DNA from: Cavia porcellus
Taxonomy: Eukaryota > Chordata > Mammalia > Rodentia > Caviidae
NCBI RefSeq assembly: GCF_034190915.1
Contig: NW_026947638.1
Coordinates: forward strand, 397,001 to 461,000
Reading direction: 5' to 3'
DNA: 64,000 nt
Position 1 is the first letter of the stretch, and every line of letters starts with the position of its first letter. A program made the translations under genes and the position numbers. Of this stretch, positions 50,195-61,075 are shown piece after piece. The notes below the pieces were generated by a model that saw nothing but the letters and a program-made list of their open reading frames with translations, had not been told where the DNA came from and made no database searches.

Positions 50195-51061
50195 TTCCAG
50201 TTGAACGTTTCTTAAGTCATCACATAAATGATAACAACACTACATAATTATATTGTAGTTTTTGATAGAAAAATTTGGTAAACATGATAATACAATCAGA
50301 TATGTAATCTTGACTGGGCCTAATTTAATAGGTGCATAGAGATTTTAGCATAACACAAAGAAGAAAAATTTCCTTCTAAGAGCATCTTCCCACTAATGAA
50401 TATTTCATGTAAGTTTATGACAAGTACCATTTCTCAGTATATCTAATATTTTAATTGACACTAGTTATTGAAGTACTATATTTTACACTGTTGACTATAA
50501 CTCTGACTCAAATTGGATACTTGGGTGAAATATATGTCATCTTTCATGATTTAAGCAGACTGGCATATATTCTCTCTTAAATGGAGAACCATATTAATCT
50601 TTGTAAAATTGGATCAAAAGCATTCTTGAAGGAGAATTCCTCTCATAAAATAGGTTAAAACTTCCCAGATATTGCTTAAGATAAGTTTGAATTAGAAGAA
50701 GAAAATTAAAAATGACTTCCTCAGTTGGCCACAGCTTATTAAACAGTGGCTTGTGAGGAAATCTATTTAAGATATGGCCCATGTGGCCCTGAGCTGCCAC
50801 TCTTTCTCCTCCATCTCCCATCTCCACTCAGTGATAGACTGAGATGCAAGTGAAATATTAAACATTTTCTGTTTGAAAATCTTGGAAACTTTAAACATTT
50901 TGACCAGGATATTAATGAAACTATGTAAACATTCCAGATGGCGTTAATCCATCTCTCAGATACCATTCCAGGAGAAATACTGTATAGCAATGTGAACTTC
51001 CAATTCTAGATTTCATATAGATGAAACATTGGCAGAATTTTGACACGTAAGTTTCTAAAAT
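50195..51061. other. Unassigned AT-rich DNA left of the L1 complex
   Basis: No gene or repeat is recognised. Confidence 0.4.
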
Positions 51062-51559
51062 TTATTTTTGACCTTGCCATCGGTGTGCAGAGGAGCGGCT
51101 GGGTGGATCTGGGGCGCCTGCATCAGCCTCCCCGTGTGTCTGGAGGACTGTCAATATCTCAGCAAGCAGGGGAGGATCGCAGGTTCCAGAGGCACCACAG
51201 CCTGTGGTGAGTGCTCAGCGCACTCTGCCCAAAACCCAGACTGTTTGGGACCCTCCAGGCTTCCAGGTGCAGTGAAGGGGAGAGGTGGGTTGGAGGCATC
51301 TACAACTGCCTCTGCATCCCAGCTGTGCTTGGAGAGCTGTGGAGCTTCCAAAGAGCAGGTGAGCACACAATGTCCCTGAGGCCCAGCTTATCTCGAACTT
51401 CAGAGTTCTGAACAGGCAGACGAGGGCCATTGGTTCTGCAGGCCCAGCGGCATGGGGTAACAGGGTGCCAGAGTCTCAGGAGCTGCATCATAGAAGAGGA
51501 TTTCCAACAGACCCTGAGGAAGCTTTCAAATAACACTTGAAACACAGAAATATAGGAAA

Positions 51560-52611
51560 ATGACAAAACGAAAGACCAAATTACAACCTCAAACCTCCAG
51601 CCCATCTCAAGAAACCCTAGGAGCAATGTATATAGAAGGAAATATATGCCATTCACCTCAAATGTCGGACACAATAGCTACTGAAATTAACAAGCAACTT
51701 CAGGAAGATTTAAAGAAATTCAAACTTGAAATAATCTCCCAGGTAAAACAAGAAATGATAAAATAAATGAAAGAGATTCTGAATATATCTAAAGAAAACA
51801 CAGATAAAAAATTGGAGGAACTAAACCAAAAGATAGATTCCCTATACGAGCAATATAAGAAACAAACAAAATACATAATGCAGATACACAGAGATATAAA
51901 GGAAATAAAAAAATCCACTGAAAGTTGTGAAAACCGCCTTAATGAAAGTGAAGATAGAATTTCAGACCTTGAAGACAGGATTGCAGCTAGTGAACAGGAA
52001 AGGAAAGATCTTTCAAAATTAACAAGGAATCAGGAAACAACAATTCAACAACTGCAAGACGATGCAAAGAAAAATAACATAAGAATGATAGGGATTAATG
52101 AAAAAGAAGCAGACAACATAAATAATGTCAAGAGGATATTTAGAGAAGTAATAGCTGAAAACTTCCCAAGCATGAGATCAGAACCGACATCAGGATTAGT
52201 GAAGCATATAGAAATCCAAATAGTCATAACCAAAATAAAACTACACCCAGACATATAATAATCACCATCCCAGAAATCTAACACAAAAATAGATTATTAA
52301 AAGCTGTAAGAGAAAAAAGACAGATCACTTATAAAGGAAAACCTATCAGAATCACAGTGGACTTCTCAGCACAAAAAATAAAGTCAAGAAGAGCATGGAG
52401 TGAAGTACTCCAGATCCTAAAGCAAAATGATTTCCAACCTAGACTGATGTATCTTACAAAATTATCATTCAAAATTGATGGTGAAATACAATACTTCCAT
52501 GACAAAGAACAGCTGAAGAACTTCATGAACTCCAAACCAACCCTGCAAAAAATATTGAAAGACAGTTTAGATACACAAAGGAAAAGACCACAAAGCAAAG
52601 CAGATAATTAA
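51560..52611 (+). pseudogene. L1 ORF1 (RNA-binding chaperone), broken
   Basis: In intact elements ORF1p is a trimeric nucleic-acid chaperone that coats L1 RNA. This copy starts MTKRKTKLQPQ. It has a TAA at 51764-51766 after 68 codons, resumes in the same frame at MKEILNISKEN with the heptad-rich coiled coil, and passes through the RRM region (KNNIRMIGINE, REVIAENFPS). It then shifts frame between about 52190 and 52350 and ends with the C-terminal domain (SRRAWSEV, PRLMYLTKLSF). It cannot make a full protein. It is homologous to the minus-strand ORF1 at 58077-59134. Confidence 0.92.
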
Positions 52612-53789
52612 ACAGAACAGAAAGATAAAGACGAAACAGCAGAGAGATAACATGTCAACAATAAGCCAGCATTTAACAGTAATAACCATTGATATAAATG
52701 GTCTCCATGCACCAATCAAAAGAAATAGACTAGCAGAATGGATCAAGAAACAAAATCCAACCATATGCTGTTTACAGGAAACCCATCTAACTCAGAAGAA
52801 TACTCACAGACTGAAAGTCAAAGGATGGGAAACAATACTTCATGCAGCAGGAATAAAAAAAAAGGCAGGAGTAGCCATTCTGTTTGCAGACAACGTGAAC
52901 TTTAAACCAACAATGACCATAAAGGACAAAGAAGGTCACTACATACTCATAAGGGGAAAATTCCAAGAGGAAGAGATAACTATCTCAAATGTACATGCAC
53001 CAAACTCCAGAGCACCCAGTTATATACAACAACTATTAACAGAAATGAAAACTCAAACTATCAGTAACACAATTTTAACAGGAGACCTTAATATGCCATT
53101 GACACCAAGGAACAGATCAACCAGACAGAAAATGAGCAAAGAAATAACAGAACTGAATCACACCTGCAAACAAATGGATTTGATAGACATATACAGAATG
53201 TTCCACCCAACAACATCAGAATACACATTCTTCTCAGCAGTACATGGATCATTCTCTAAAATAGATCATATATTAGCTCACAGAACATATTTAAACAAAT
53301 GCAAAAGATTTGAAATCGTCCCTTGCATGTTATTGTATCATAGCGCTCTGAAATTACAAATTAATGATAAAAGATACTTCAAAAATCCTGCAAACACATG
53401 GAAACTAAATAACACACTCGAGTAATCAGTGGGTCCCAGAAGAAATTAAAGAAGAAATTAAAAAAATACTTAAAGAAAATGAAAATGCAGATACAACTTA
53501 CTGGAATTTGTGGGATGCAATGAAATCCGTCCTCTGAGGAAAATTTATTGCACTGAGTTCCCACATCAGGAAAACAGAATGAATACAAATAAATAACTTG
53601 ATGCTACACCTCAAAAAGCTAGAAAAAGAAGAGCAAGTCAAGTCCAAAGCCAAAAAAAGTGAGGAAATTATAAAAATCAGAGCAGAAATCAATGCAATAG
53701 AGATTAAGAAAACAATCCAAAGAATCAATGAATCAAAAAGTTGGTTCTTTGAAAGAATAAATAAAATCGATAAGCCCCTAGCCAACCTT

Positions 53790-54102
53790 TTTTTAAAATT
53801 TTTATTTAAAAGGAAAAAGAGAAAAACACAAAAGAAAACAAAACAGTGTAAGAGTACACATAATACAGAACTACAAAAACAAAAAAACAGTAAGAAATCA
53901 CCTGTTAATAGATTACATATTATCATCTTAGAAATAGTTGCTCAAATCACAGTATCAAGAGTACAGGTTTTCAAAATGGATGTTGATGATCTTCTGTATT
54001 TCTATTGGGTCTGTAGTGATTTCACCTTTTTCATTTCTTATTGCATGAATTTGAGCTTTTTCTTCCCTTTTTTAATAAGGTTGATGCTCTGAAATTAGAA
54101 AT
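53790..54102 (-). mobile_element. Internally deleted L1 inserted antisense into the L1 ORF2
   Basis: The insert is flanked by an 11-bp TSD (TAGCCAACCTT at 53779-53789 and 54103-54113). On the minus strand it consists of about 20 unmatched bases, about 120 bp of ORF2 (54083-53962) and then the last ~170 bp of the L1 3' UTR with the AATAAA signal and a short A tail (T run at 53788-53794). The 3' UTR part matches 57785-57965. The ORF2 part is the same ORF2 interval that lies directly right of the insertion site, so a large inverted repeat results. Confidence 0.9.
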
Positions 54103-54228
54103 TAGCCAACCTTATTAAAAAATGAAAGAAAAAGCTCAAATTCATGCAATAAGAAATGAAAAAGGTGAAATCACTACAGACCCAATAGAAATACAGAAGA
54201 TCATCAACACCCATTTTGAAAACCTCTA
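53962..54228. repeat. Near-perfect inverted repeat, 122-bp arms, 23-bp loop
   Basis: Arms 53962-54083 and 54107-54228 are reverse complements with about four mismatches; the spacer is 54084-54106. The repeat arose from the antisense L1 insertion described at 53790. Confidence 0.93.
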
Positions 54229-57200
54229 CTTTCAAAAGTTTGATAACACAGAAGAAATAGACAGATTCTTAGAACCATATGAAGTACCAAAGCTAGATCA
54301 GGAGGATGTAAAACTGTTGAATAACCCAATCTCTGTTAAAGAAATTGAAATATAATTAAGTCCTTACCCATCAAGAAGAGCCCAGGCCCAGATGGATTCA
54401 CTGCAAAATTCTACAAGAAATACAAAGAAGACCTAATGCCAACACTCCCCAAACTCTTCAATAAAATTGAAAGGGAAGCAATCCTTCCTAAGTCATTCCT
54501 GGAAGCAAATATTACTCTAGTATCAAAACCTGAGAAAGACCCAACTAAAAAAGAGAACTATAGACCGATCTCCCTAATGAACACAGATGCAAAAATCCTC
54601 AATAAAATATTGGCAAATAGGATCCAGCAAATCATCAAGAAGATTATACACCATGATCAAGTGGGATTCATCCCAGGAATGCAAGGATGGTTCAACATAC
54701 GCAAATCAATAAATGTAATCCACCATATCAATAAAGCCAAAAATAAGAATCACATGATCATCTCTATAGATGCAGAAAAAGCCTTCGATAAGGTCCAACA
54801 TTTATTCATGATAAGAACTTTACAGAAAATTGGAATAGATGGTCTTTACCTCAATATAATAAAGGCCAGTTATGACAAACCAACAGCCAGTATCATACTA
54901 AATGGCCAAAAATTGAAAGCCTTTACTTTAAAATCAGGCACAAGACAAGGATGTCCTTTATCACCACTCCTATTTAATATAGTACTGCAAGTACTAGCCA
55001 GAGCAATTAGGCAAGAAAGAGAAATAAAAGGGGTAAAGATAGGAAAAAAAGAAGTTAAATTATCATTGCTTGCAGATGACATGATACTCTACATAGAAGA
55101 CCCCCTAAACTCCATTGAAGACTCTTAGATATAATAAATAAATTCAGTAATGTGGCTGGATACAAAATCAATACTCAGCAATCAATAGCATTCCTATACA
55201 TGAACAACAAAATCAGAGAGAGGGAAATAAGAGAAACTGCACTCTTCACATTAGCAAGCAAAAAAATGAAATATTTAGGAATTACTCTTACAAAAGAAGT
55301 GAAAGACTTACACAGTGAAAATTATAATACACTGAAAAAGGAAATTGAGGATGATCTCAGAAAATGGAAAGACATCCCTTGCTCATGGATAGGAAGAACA
55401 AACATTGTGAAGATGGCCATTCTCCCAAAACGGTTATACAGATTCAATGCAATCCCAATAGAAATACTGTCAACATACCTTATAGATCTAGAGAAATCAC
55501 TCATAAATTTCATCTGGAATCAGAAGAGACCTAGAATAGCAAAGGCAATTCTAAGCAGCAAAGACAAAGCAGGAGGCATCACAATACCTGACTTGAAGTT
55601 ATACTACAAAGCAACAGTAGTATAATCAACATGGTATTGGAATCAAAACAGAGCCGAAGATCAATGGAATAGATTAGAAGATACAACCACAACTACAAAC
55701 ACACTCAACCACCTTATCTTTGATAAAGGAGCCAAGCAGGTTCACTGGAAGAATGACAGTCTATTTAATAAGTGGTGCTGGAAAAACTGGCTCTCCATTT
55801 GCCAAAAACTAAAGCTAGACCCATGTCTATTACCATGTACTAAATTAAAATCTAAATGGGTCAAAGATCTGAATATTAAAACAGAAACACTAAATCTATT
55901 GGAAGACAAATTGGATTAAAACCTTGAAGACATAGAAGTAGGTAGAGAATTCATGAACAGTTCTCAAACCACACGGGAAATACTTCCCAGAATCAATAGC
56001 TGGGACCACTTCTTATTAAATGTTTCTGCATGTCAAAAGAAATCTCCAGCATGGTAAAAAGAAAACCCACAAACTGGGAAAAGATTTTAGTGAACTCTCT
56101 CTCAGACAAGGGACTCTTGTCTAAAACATATAAAGAATTTAAAAAACTCAGACCCCAAAAATTCAAAGATCCAATCCAAAAATGGGCATCTGAGATGAAT
56201 ACGCACTTCTCAGGTGAAGAAATGCAAATGGCAAGTAAATACATGAAAAAATGTTCATCATCATTGGTCATTAGAGAAATGCAAATTAAAACCACACTGA
56301 GATACCATCTCACTCCTGAAAGAATGGCCAGGATTAAGAAAACCAACAACAATAAATGCTGGAGAGGCTGTGGGGAAAAAGTAACTCTACTGCACTGTTG
56401 GTGGGAGTGTAGACTGGTACAGCCTTTGTGGAGGTCTGTCTGGAGATTTCTCAAAAAGTTGGGATTGGAAATCCCATTTATTCCAGCTATTCCACTTCTA
56501 GGCATATTCCCAGAAGAATTGAAAGCATCATACCACAGCGATATATGTGCACCTATGTTTATAGCAGCACAATTTATAATTGCCAGATCTTGGAAACAAC
56601 CCAAATGTCCATCAACTGAGGAATGGATAAAAAAGCTGTGGTATTTCTATACAATGGAGTATTATTCAGCTATAAAGAAGGATCATATTTAGATATTTAT
56701 CCATAAATGGGCGCAGCTTGAGACCATACTCATAAGTGAAATAAATCAATCTCGCATGTGTGAATACCGAATAGTTTCCCTAAAGTAAGTAATGATTCAA
56801 ATATATAAAAATATATGGTAATCATGATTCCCCATTATGTGGCCTTGAAGCCTTATAAAGTTTTCACTTATTAATTGGAAAGGCTTTATTCTGGGCTTCT
56901 TGATATGGAAATATTTGAAGCTATAGTATATGAAGTTTTATTCAAATATTTCAAAGAAAAAGACAGACAATATGGTAACTACTATTAAGTCGGGTTATTT
57001 GGTGGTGAAGCACTAGGTTGCTGAAACAGTCATGCTTTGACCTGTATTGTTATATTGTTATGCCCTGTTTTATCTCAATCTCTCCTTTATTCTTTAAAAA
57101 AATTATTTAGTTATTTCTTATGTTTGTTTTAATTAAGGGGAAAAGTTTTAAAAATTAGCAGGATATATAATAGTAACTTTATTTGATTTTCTATTAACTT

Positions 57201-58076
57201 GTTTTGAAGTCTTGTAATACTCCTATGATCTTGTTTTGACTGATTAGACTCTGTTCCATTCTGGATGATAGTATCAAGTTTGAGGGTATAGGCAACTACT
57301 TTGAACGTAATAAGATTCACTAAGATGCCCATTCTGGTTTGACTATTGTCTCCTTTGGAAGTCCTGTAATGTTTACAATGCCTAAGTTTTATTGGTCTTG
57401 TTCTCTACTGTTTTGTTCAACTTTATAATATCTAATGAGATAGACAATTCTTTTTGAGGAAACAAGAGACATCGTTGATAACCATTGTTGATAACCTTGT
57501 ACTCTGTTTTACATCATGTGCTATGTCTATCCTTGGTTTTGACTGACAACTTTGTTTTGCCATATTTCGCTTTATTCTCTCCCCACCCAAAAAAAGTAAT
57601 TAGAACTAAGGAGTAATAAAACCCAAAATGTGTAAATTTTGCTGTAAAAGAGAGGGAAAAAAAAGAGCTCTAAAGGATACAACAGCAAGTGTGTTTAGGG
57701 GTGTTAAATAGCTGACCATATTAATGTTTTTGGTTGGATCATTGAACACAACTGTTTGCTGTCTCACTGTTTGAATGTCCACTTTTTATTCTTTGATACT
57801 GTGATTTGAGCAACCATTTCTAAGACGATAATATGTAATCTATTAACTGGTGTTTTCTTACTGTTTTTTTTTTTTTTTTTGTAGTTCTGTATTGCATGTA
57901 CCATTACACCACTTTGTTTTGCTTTGTGTTTTTCTCTTTTTCCTTTTAAATAAAATTTTAAACAAAGAGGCCATTTATGTTAATGATTTTAAGTGTTATA
58001 TATTAGTTTATTTGTGACATGTTATATTTCTGCTGTTGCATCTTTATCTTTCTGTTCTATTTAATTGTCTGCTTTG

Positions 58077-59134
58077 TTAAGTGGTTTTTTTCTTAAGTGT
58101 GTCTAGACTGTCTTTCAGTATTCTTTGCAGGATTGACTTGGTGATCATGAATTTCTTCAGCTGTTCTTTGTCATGAAAGTATCTTATTTCTCCATCAATT
58201 TTGAAGGAGAGTTTTTCAGGGTACATCAGTCTAGGTTGGAAATCATTTTCCTTTAGGGTCTGAAATACTTCACTCCATGCTCTTCTTGCCTTTATTGTTT
58301 GTGTTGAGAAGTCTGCTGTGATTATGATAGGTTTTCCTTTATAGGTGATCTGTCTTTTATCTCTGACAGCTTTTAATATTGTATTCTTTTGTTCGACTTC
58401 TAGGATGTTGATTATTATATATCTGGGTGTAGTTTTATTTTGGTTATGGCTATTTGGAGTTCTATATGCCTCATTGATCCTGATATCAGTTTCCAATTTC
58501 ATGTTTGGGAAGTTTTCAGCAATTAAATCTCTAAATATCCTCTTGACATCCTTTGTATTGTCTCCTTCTTTTTCATTTATCCCTATCAACCTGATGTTGT
58601 TTTTCTTTGTGTCATCTTGTAGGTGTTGTATTGTTATTTTTTGATTTCTTGTTACTTTTAAAAGATCTTTCCTTTCTTGTTCACTGGCTGCAATCTTGTC
58701 TTCGAGGTCTGAAATTCTATCTTCACATTCATTCAGGTGGTTTTTACAACTTTCAATGTTGCTTTTGATTTCCTGTATATCTCTTTGCATTTCCTGTATA
58801 TCTCTGTTTTATATATTCTGTTTGTTTCTTATATTGTTCATCCAGAGATACTATCCTTTTGTTTAGTTCATCCAATTTTTTAGCTGTGTCTTCTTTAGAT
58901 ATATTCAGCATCTCTTTCATTTCTTTTATTATTTCTTCTTTTGCCTGATATATTATTTATATAATTCTTTGAATTCCTTCAAAGCTTCCCAGAGCTGCTT
59001 CTTTATTTCTGTTACTATTTTTTCAGGTATTTCAGGTATATGGCATGTATTTTCTTCTATGTACATGGCTTCTAGGCTTTCTTGGGGGGATGGGTTGGTG
59101 TTTGAGATTGCATTTTGGTCTTTCATTTTGTCAT
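58077..59134 (-). pseudogene. L1 ORF1 of the minus-strand element, broken
   Basis: The ATG at 59134-59132 is followed by MTK as in the plus copy. The N-terminal part has a stop (near 58955) and frame changes. From 58790 to 58077 it is open for 237 codons (MQRDIQEIKSN, SEDRISD-like heptads, NIRLIGINEKEGDN, RRAWSEVFQTL, PRLMYPEKLSF). It has a 21-bp tandem duplication in the coiled coil (58770-58806), and about 30 codons more of the C-terminal RNA-binding region are intact than in the plus copy. Confidence 0.88.
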
Positions 59135-59324
59135 TTCCCTATATTACTGTGTTTCAAGTGTTGTTTCAGAGTTTCCCCTGGTTGTGTTGTAAATTGACTC
59201 TTATGTCCTGGGCTCCTGGAACTCCTCTTTTAGTAGCTCCCTCCTTGGCAGCAGAGTCCCTGGATTAAAAGAGGCTTGCCAGGCTCCTCTCAGGTAGACC
59301 TAAAGCTTCCTCAATTTGCAGTTT

Positions 59325-59670
59325 CAGGGCCAGACCGGAGTCACCTCCACTCAGCTGGATGTGAACCTTCCGGTCCCCAGAGGTGGTAGTATGGGCCCTG
59401 GGCAGGAGTGGCGGCAGCAGGGCTGGCCTCCCCTCAGCTGGATATGCACCTTCCGGTCCACAGCGGTGGTAGTTGGGCCCTGGGCAGGAGAGGTGGCAGC
59501 AGGGCTGGCCTCTGCTCAGCTGGATATGCTCCTTCCAGTCCCCAGCGGTGGTAGTACGGGCCCTGAGTGGGAGAGGCAGCAGCAGGGCCCACCTCCGCTC
59601 CACTGGATGTGCACCTTCCAGTCCCCAGCGGTCCTAGTATGGGCCCCAGGCAAGAGAGGTGGCAGCAGGG
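59325..59670 (-). repeat. Tandem ~82-bp monomers, L1 5' UTR promoter array
   Basis: About four GC-rich units with a period of 82-83 bp each contain GGGCCCTGGGCAGGAG-, CAGCTGGATATGCACC- and CCCAGCGGTGGTAGT-like blocks (for example starting near 59393, 59475 and 59558). They lie at the 5' end of the minus-strand L1, the position where monomers act as the promoter in mouse L1 families. Confidence 0.88.
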
Positions 59671-59704
59671 CAGCCAATAAGTTTTTAACAACACTATGAT
59701 GAGA

Positions 59705-59926
59705 CTGGGTCTGCTGGTGTGGCTTGTAATCCTAGGAGTCTGGAAGGCTGAGTCAGGAGCATCAAAAATTCAAGGTGAGCCTCAGCAATTTAGCCATTTA
59801 TTAAGGCCCTGGCTCAAAACAAGAAAAGTGTTAAAAGGTGAAGACAAAGAAGCCAATGCAAAGCTCTGTATTCAAATCCTAGAAATTGAACAACAACAAC
59901 AAAAAAAAAAAAAAAAAAAAAAAAAA
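59705..59926 (+). mobile_element. B1+ID dimeric SINE
   Basis: The 7SL part (GGTGTGGCTTGTAATCCTAGG, CTGGAAGGCTGAGTCAGGAGC, TTAAGGCCCTGGCTCAAAAC) is followed by a decayed tRNA unit and a (CAA)n/poly(A) tail (59889-59926). Confidence 0.75.
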
Positions 59927-60344
59927 CTTTGCAACTGACACCAGGAGCGTAAATAAATTTTTACACTGGCCTGGCCTTCTGGCAGGGAGTGTGCCCCAAG
60001 TAGCTTTAACCTTCCCACCTTTCTTGCAATTTGACTTCAAACAATCATCAAATTACATGAGGGATCAAAGAAAAAGAGAATGTGCTTCAAAGACACCAAG
60101 CCTCAATCCTAGTGCCAAGGCATTTGGAGTGATCTTCTGAAGTGCCTGCTGACCACAATTAGAAAAGCAGAGAATTTACTAAGAGTGTTAATGGGATTTT
60201 CAGTCCTACTCACTGTGAAAGAAGCTGCAGGGTAGCAAGGTGGCTTAACTAGAGTGATTCGTTCTACAAAGTGTCTGAAGACCAAAGTCAAACATTTTAT
60301 TGCATGAATACACAACATTGCTACCAATTGCCAATTCAGGATAA
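59927..60344. other. Unassigned DNA
   Basis: No gene or repeat is recognised. Confidence 0.4.
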
Positions 60345-60460
60345 TATACACTTGTAATCCCAGCACACTGGGAGAGTGAGGAATGATGAGGAAAGGTTTA
60401 AGCCTAGCCTGGGACATTTAGAAAATTAGTGAGACCATGTCTTAAAATTTGTACCAAACC
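60345..60460 (+). mobile_element. Old B1-like SINE
   Basis: ACTTGTAATCCCAGCACACTG, GGAGAGTGAGG, GCCTAGCCTGGGACATTTAG and TGAGACCATGTCTTAAAAT keep the 7SL-derived order. Confidence 0.75.
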
Positions 60461-60945
60461 AAAGCTTTTACAAATGTATGAAAATATTGATCATTAAGAA
60501 ATCTCAGAGGTCACTGAACAAGGTACATTAATCACTATTAATCTATACTTATTTTATCTTTTTATAGACTTAAAAAGTGTATCTTTATATGATTCTTATT
60601 ATTATTTCAAAATAAAAATAGTAATCCCTTGCTCAAATTCTGGTACTAAATATAAATTGAGGGCAGAAACAAAAACCAGAATGATCAAAATCTCTTCATA
60701 CTGAACTACCCAAATCCTAAGAGGATATATTCAGCAGCATATCTGCAATCATCTAAATAAAAAGCCTTTAAAAATTGAAAGAGTACAAACACCAGGAAGC
60801 ACATCAATGTCTCCATGATGGTAAACTTATGCTAGGTGTGCTGACTAAAGTACACATGCAAGAGAACCTCCAAAGATTTCTCACTAGAAAGTCTATTTTT
60901 GACTTTTCATTTTTTTGCTCTCTTTCTTCTTTCTTTTTTTCTTCA

Positions 60946-61075
60946 GACAGGATTTTGCTATGCAGTTCAGTCTGGCCTTGATCTTCCTTTGTGGCCCAGG
61001 ATGACCTAAAACTCACCACAAACTTTCTGCCTCAGCCTTCGTAGTCCTGGAATGACAGGTGTGCAACAACATCCT
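60946..61075 (-). mobile_element. Old B1-like SINE, antisense
   Basis: AGACAGGATTTTGCTATGCAG, GTGGCCCAGGATGACCTAAAA, CTGCCTCAGCCTTCGTAGTCC and AATGACAGGTGTGC are the reverse complement of a 7SL-derived monomer. Confidence 0.8.

Larger units (their letters stand above)
52652..56692 (+). pseudogene. L1 ORF2 (endonuclease-reverse transcriptase), broken
   Basis: ORF2p normally nicks target DNA and reverse-transcribes L1 RNA. The endonuclease domain is open from 52652 to 53425 (DINGLHAPIKRNRL, CCLQETHL, GDLNMPL, FSKIDHILAHR). The usual catalytic SDH triad motif reads LYH (MLLYHSALKL). Stops and frame changes follow at about 53425, 53535 and 54120. The RT domain is at 54436-55128 ([54 protein letters not shown]), with a frameshift at about 55120, then 55152-55625 (AGYKIN, KMKYLGI). 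The C-terminal cysteine region is at 56030-56692 (CWRGCGEK, LLHCWWEC, YTMEYYSAIKKD). A 313-bp antisense insertion interrupts it at 53790. No protein is possible. Confidence 0.93.
51062..57966 (+). mobile_element. Near full-length L1 (LINE-1), decayed, plus strand
   Basis: The 5' UTR is GC-rich (about 51073-51559), followed by ORF1 (51560-52611), ORF2 (52652-56692) and a long 3' UTR (to about 57966) that ends TTAAATAAAATTTTAAAC with a poly(A) signal. The total is about 6.9 kb, or 6.6 kb without the nested insertion at 53790-54102. The 3' UTR contains diverged repeated modules (CTTGTTTTG...GTATAGGCAACTAC type). There is no real poly(A) tail; the element abuts the reversed L1 at 57967. Confidence 0.93.
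57967..59670 (-). mobile_element. 5' part of a second L1 subfamily, minus strand, 3'-truncated
   Basis: On the minus strand it reads: monomer-type 5' UTR (59670 to about 59330), non-repeated 5' UTR, ORF1 (59134-58077), and the first ~40 bp of ORF2 (to ATAAATGGCCTC near 57970), where it stops. It then runs directly into the 3' end of the plus L1. The 5' UTR differs completely from that of the plus L1 although the ORF1s are homologous. Confidence 0.88.

Noticed and set aside
51046..59682. Possible TSD (TAAGTTTCTAA / TAAGTTTTTAA) around the whole L1 complex.
   Set aside because: It has one mismatch, is not adjacent to the left L1 boundary (about 16 bases lie between), and such AT-rich words are common here.
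59265..59699. Open frames of 80-130 codons on both strands.
   Set aside because: They are translations of the 82-bp L1 monomer array, not genes.
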